Source: Chromatiales bacterium (GTDB lineage: Bacteria; Pseudomonadota; Gammaproteobacteria; Steroidobacterales; GCA-2729495). Taken from it: a stretch of 9,976 nucleotides of DNA. This document shows positions 8,413-9,976 of the stretch, piece after piece. Every line of letters starts with the position of its first letter. Position 1 is the stretch's first letter. A model generated the notes under the pieces. It was not told the DNA's origin. It saw only the letters and a program-made list of their open reading frames with translations, and made no database searches. The stretch is from positions 1-9,976 of the forward strand of contig JAUWKW010000033.1 of the NCBI GenBank assembly GCA_030614035.1, written 5' to 3'. Position numbers and translations under genes: made by a program.

Positions 8413-8451
8413 TAGGCCATTCGACTGTCGACCAGACTCCCGCGTCCCGAA

Positions 8452-9717
8452 CTACTTTTCGAGAATTCCGGTCTCGCCCTGAAAGCGCGCTACTAAAATC
8501 GCACAAGTAGCATCTCCAAACACGTTGACACTTGTACGCGCCATATCGAGTACACGGTCAAACACGAATAGCACACCGATCGCTTCGACCGGCAACCCGA
8601 TGGCCGCGAGAATGATGGCAATAGCCACCAAAGACGCCGAGGGAATACCGGCGACGCCGATCGATGTCAACAAGGCAATTACAACCACAGATATCTGCGT
8701 TACAAGGCTCAGTTCCAGGCCGTATGCTTGAGCCAGAAACAGAGCCGCTGTGCACTCGTATAGCGCCGTTCCATCCATATTCACGGTAGCACCCAGCGGC
8801 AATACGAAACTCGTGGTGCGGTTGGACACTCCGGCGCCTTTTTCCAAACAGTCCAAAGTTACCGGCAGCGTTGCGGAAGATGATGCGGTAGAGAAAGCTG
8901 TCAGCAATGCAGGTGACATCGTCCGCAGAGCCGCGGTCGGCGAAACGCGGCCAACCCATTTCAGTAGCATAGGCAAGGTCACAAAAATATGAATTGCAAG
9001 CGCTACTAGCACGACGATGGCAAAGACAAGTAGCGGTCCGGCTGCATCGAAACCTGTACGCGCGACCACGCGAGCAACCAGGCCAAAAACGCCTATTGGG
9101 GCAAACTTCATCACCCACTCGGTGATCTTCATCATGACCTGGAAGACACCGGAGCAGAATTTGAAAAGTGGCTCTGCCAGCCCGCGCTCCAGGCGGCTCA
9201 TAAAGAATCCGAACAGCACGCAAAAGAATATGATGCCGAGCATCTCACCTTTGCCAGCCGCATCAACAATGTTTGGAGGAACCGCGCGTAGAAATATCTC
9301 GATAACGTCGGCAGCACCCTTTCCGCCAACTTGCTCGGCGACCTGACTCGATTCCACCTCCAAAGCAAGCATGTCGCCAGCGGGTTTGCCATCGACGATG
9401 CCGGGACGAACGACATTTACCAGTACCAACCCAACGAGTATGGCCGACAGCGTTGTCACCAAGTAACACGCTACAGTTTGCCCCCCCAGCTTCCCGAGAT
9501 CTCCTTTTGATCCGATGCCTGCGATCCCAACGATAATCGAGGATCCAATCAGTGGAACGATTAACATCTTCAGTGCATTGATGAATAAAGTGCCCAGAAA
9601 ATCGAAGACAGGATACAAACGGACACCCGCAACAACTCCATCTTCTCCTGCCATCCACCCAACGACGGATGCCAGAGCAATCGCAATCAAAATTTGCCAA
9701 TGCAATTTCAGCTTCAT
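8452..9717 (-). CDS. Dicarboxylate/amino acid:cation symporter (DAACS family)
   Basis: This inner-membrane secondary transporter of the GltP/DctA/GltPh fold takes up acidic amino acids or C4-dicarboxylates with H+ or Na+. The protein has 421 residues, about the family norm. It shows the Ser-rich hairpin AFSTASSSATLP (274-285), NMDGT (313-317) in TM7, the second hairpin GIPSAS (357-362), and the TM8 stretch DRVLDMARTSVNVFGD (387-402). Asp387, Asp391, Arg394, Thr395, Asn398 and Asp402 correspond to the binding residues of GltPh. The retained Arg favours an acidic side chain such as glutamate or aspartate over neutral amino acids. The start is ATG without a visible ribosome site. It follows the ppiD-like stop by 24 bases, so cotranscription is possible. 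It ends 39 bases from fabI, tail to tail, with no clear terminator between. The coupling ion cannot be settled here. Confidence 0.92.
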   Translation of the reverse strand: MKLKLHWQILIAIALASVVGWMAGEDGVVAGVRLYPVFDFLGTLFINALKMLIVPLIGSSIIVGIAGIGSKGDLGKLGGQTVACYLVTTLSAILVGLVLVNVVRPGIVDGKPAGDMLALEVESSQVAEQVGGKGAADVIEIFLRAVPPNIVDAAGKGEMLGIIFFCVLFGFFMSRLERGLAEPLFKFCSGVFQVMMKITEWVMKFAPIGVFGLVARVVARTGFDAAGPLLVFAIVVLVALAIHIFVTLPMLLKWVGRVSPTAALRTMSPALLTAFSTASSSATLPVTLDCLEKGAGVSNRTTSFVLPLGATVNMDGTALYECTAALFLAQAYGLELSLVTQISVVVIALLTSIGVAGIPSASLVAIAIILAAIGLPVEAIGVLFVFDRVLDMARTSVNVFGDATCAILVARFQGETGILEK

Positions 9718-9741
9718 AGGAATTTAATGCAATAGGGATTG

Positions 9742-9976
9742 TTAGAATGCATCGGGATCCTCAAAAAGATCCGGCGCAACTGTCACGTCCGCGTGCTCGC
9801 GAAGTTCGGCAACGAGTGCCGCAGCCTGAGTCTGGCCCGATTGACGGGCCAGCAGTTCCTTGCTGCCGTCGCGTTGCGCTCTGGGGAGATCCTCAGGCCG
9901 TCCAGGCACAACCTCAACGACCTGGTAGACGGCGAAACCGCCGCTTGACAGCGCAGCGCTTGAAAAGACGGGACCA
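9742..9976 (-). CDS. ppiD: PpiD-like periplasmic folding factor, C-terminal fragment
   Basis: A frame stays open from the right edge to TAA at 9742-9744 and gives the last 77 residues of a protein whose start lies outside the window. The visible part reads from the end of a beta-rich domain (GGFAVYQVVEVVPGRPEDL) into a long, charged and Ala/Gln-rich helix. It then ends in ADVTVAPDLFEDPDAF. This matches the C-terminal tail of PpiD/SurA-type peptidyl-prolyl isomerase chaperones, which are anchored in the inner membrane and help outer-membrane proteins fold. In several gammaproteobacteria ppiD lies close to fabI, and here only the symporter separates them. No catalytic domain is in view, so another SurA-like protein is possible. 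Confidence 0.65.
   Translation of the reverse strand, partial: GPVFSSAALSSGGFAVYQVVEVVPGRPEDLPRAQRDGSKELLARQSGQTQAAALVAELREHADVTVAPDLFEDPDAF

Noticed and set aside
8413..8451. Bidirectional terminator between fabI and the symporter
   Set aside because: Only a four-base TCGA repeat at 8421-8424 and 8428-8431 is present, with no GC-rich stem and no T-run.

Overview
The window looks like ordinary core chromosome of a gammaproteobacterium with moderate GC. The best evidence is gene content and order: a YafS-like methyltransferase, rnhA and dnaQ form a tandem block known from gammaproteobacteria. The NhaB antiporter, an E. coli-numbered FabI and a PpiD-like C-terminus also fit. NhaB and a sodium- or proton-coupled symporter would suit a marine or saline habitat, but that is inference. 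I see no tRNA, rRNA, insertion sequence, CRISPR array or phage gene.

Layout. Positions 1-5440, minus strand: nhaB (5440-3938), a TviB-like UDP-sugar 6-dehydrogenase (3835-2555), a UDP-glucuronate-4-epimerase-type enzyme (2533-1520) and pgi (1478 to beyond the left edge). The three sugar genes are 21 and 41 bases apart and could be one transcript; nhaB is 102 bases upstream of them. Positions 5547-7460, minus strand: methyltransferase, rnhA and dnaQ, the first two overlapping by four bases. Divergent from these is fabI (7633-8412, plus strand). Convergent with fabI is a DAACS-family carboxylate/amino-acid symporter (9717-8452, minus). Upstream of that, on the same strand, is the 3' end of a PpiD-like folding factor cut by the right edge.

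How the genes work together. Pgi interconverts glucose-6-P and fructose-6-P, the branch point feeding UDP-glucose and UDP-GlcNAc. The dehydrogenase and epimerase would turn such a UDP-sugar into a uronic acid and its galacto epimer for capsule, exopolysaccharide or O-antigen. DnaQ and RNase HI serve replication, FabI closes the fatty-acid elongation cycle, and PpiD works in the periplasm on outer-membrane protein folding.

Every gene is explained by a known family and no stretch over 300 bases lacks a gene. I found no convincing undescribed system. The points worth a second look are the substrate mismatch in the dehydrogenase/epimerase pair, FabI residues at inhibitor-resistance positions, the degenerate SAM motif of the methyltransferase, and small complementary elements upstream of nhaB.
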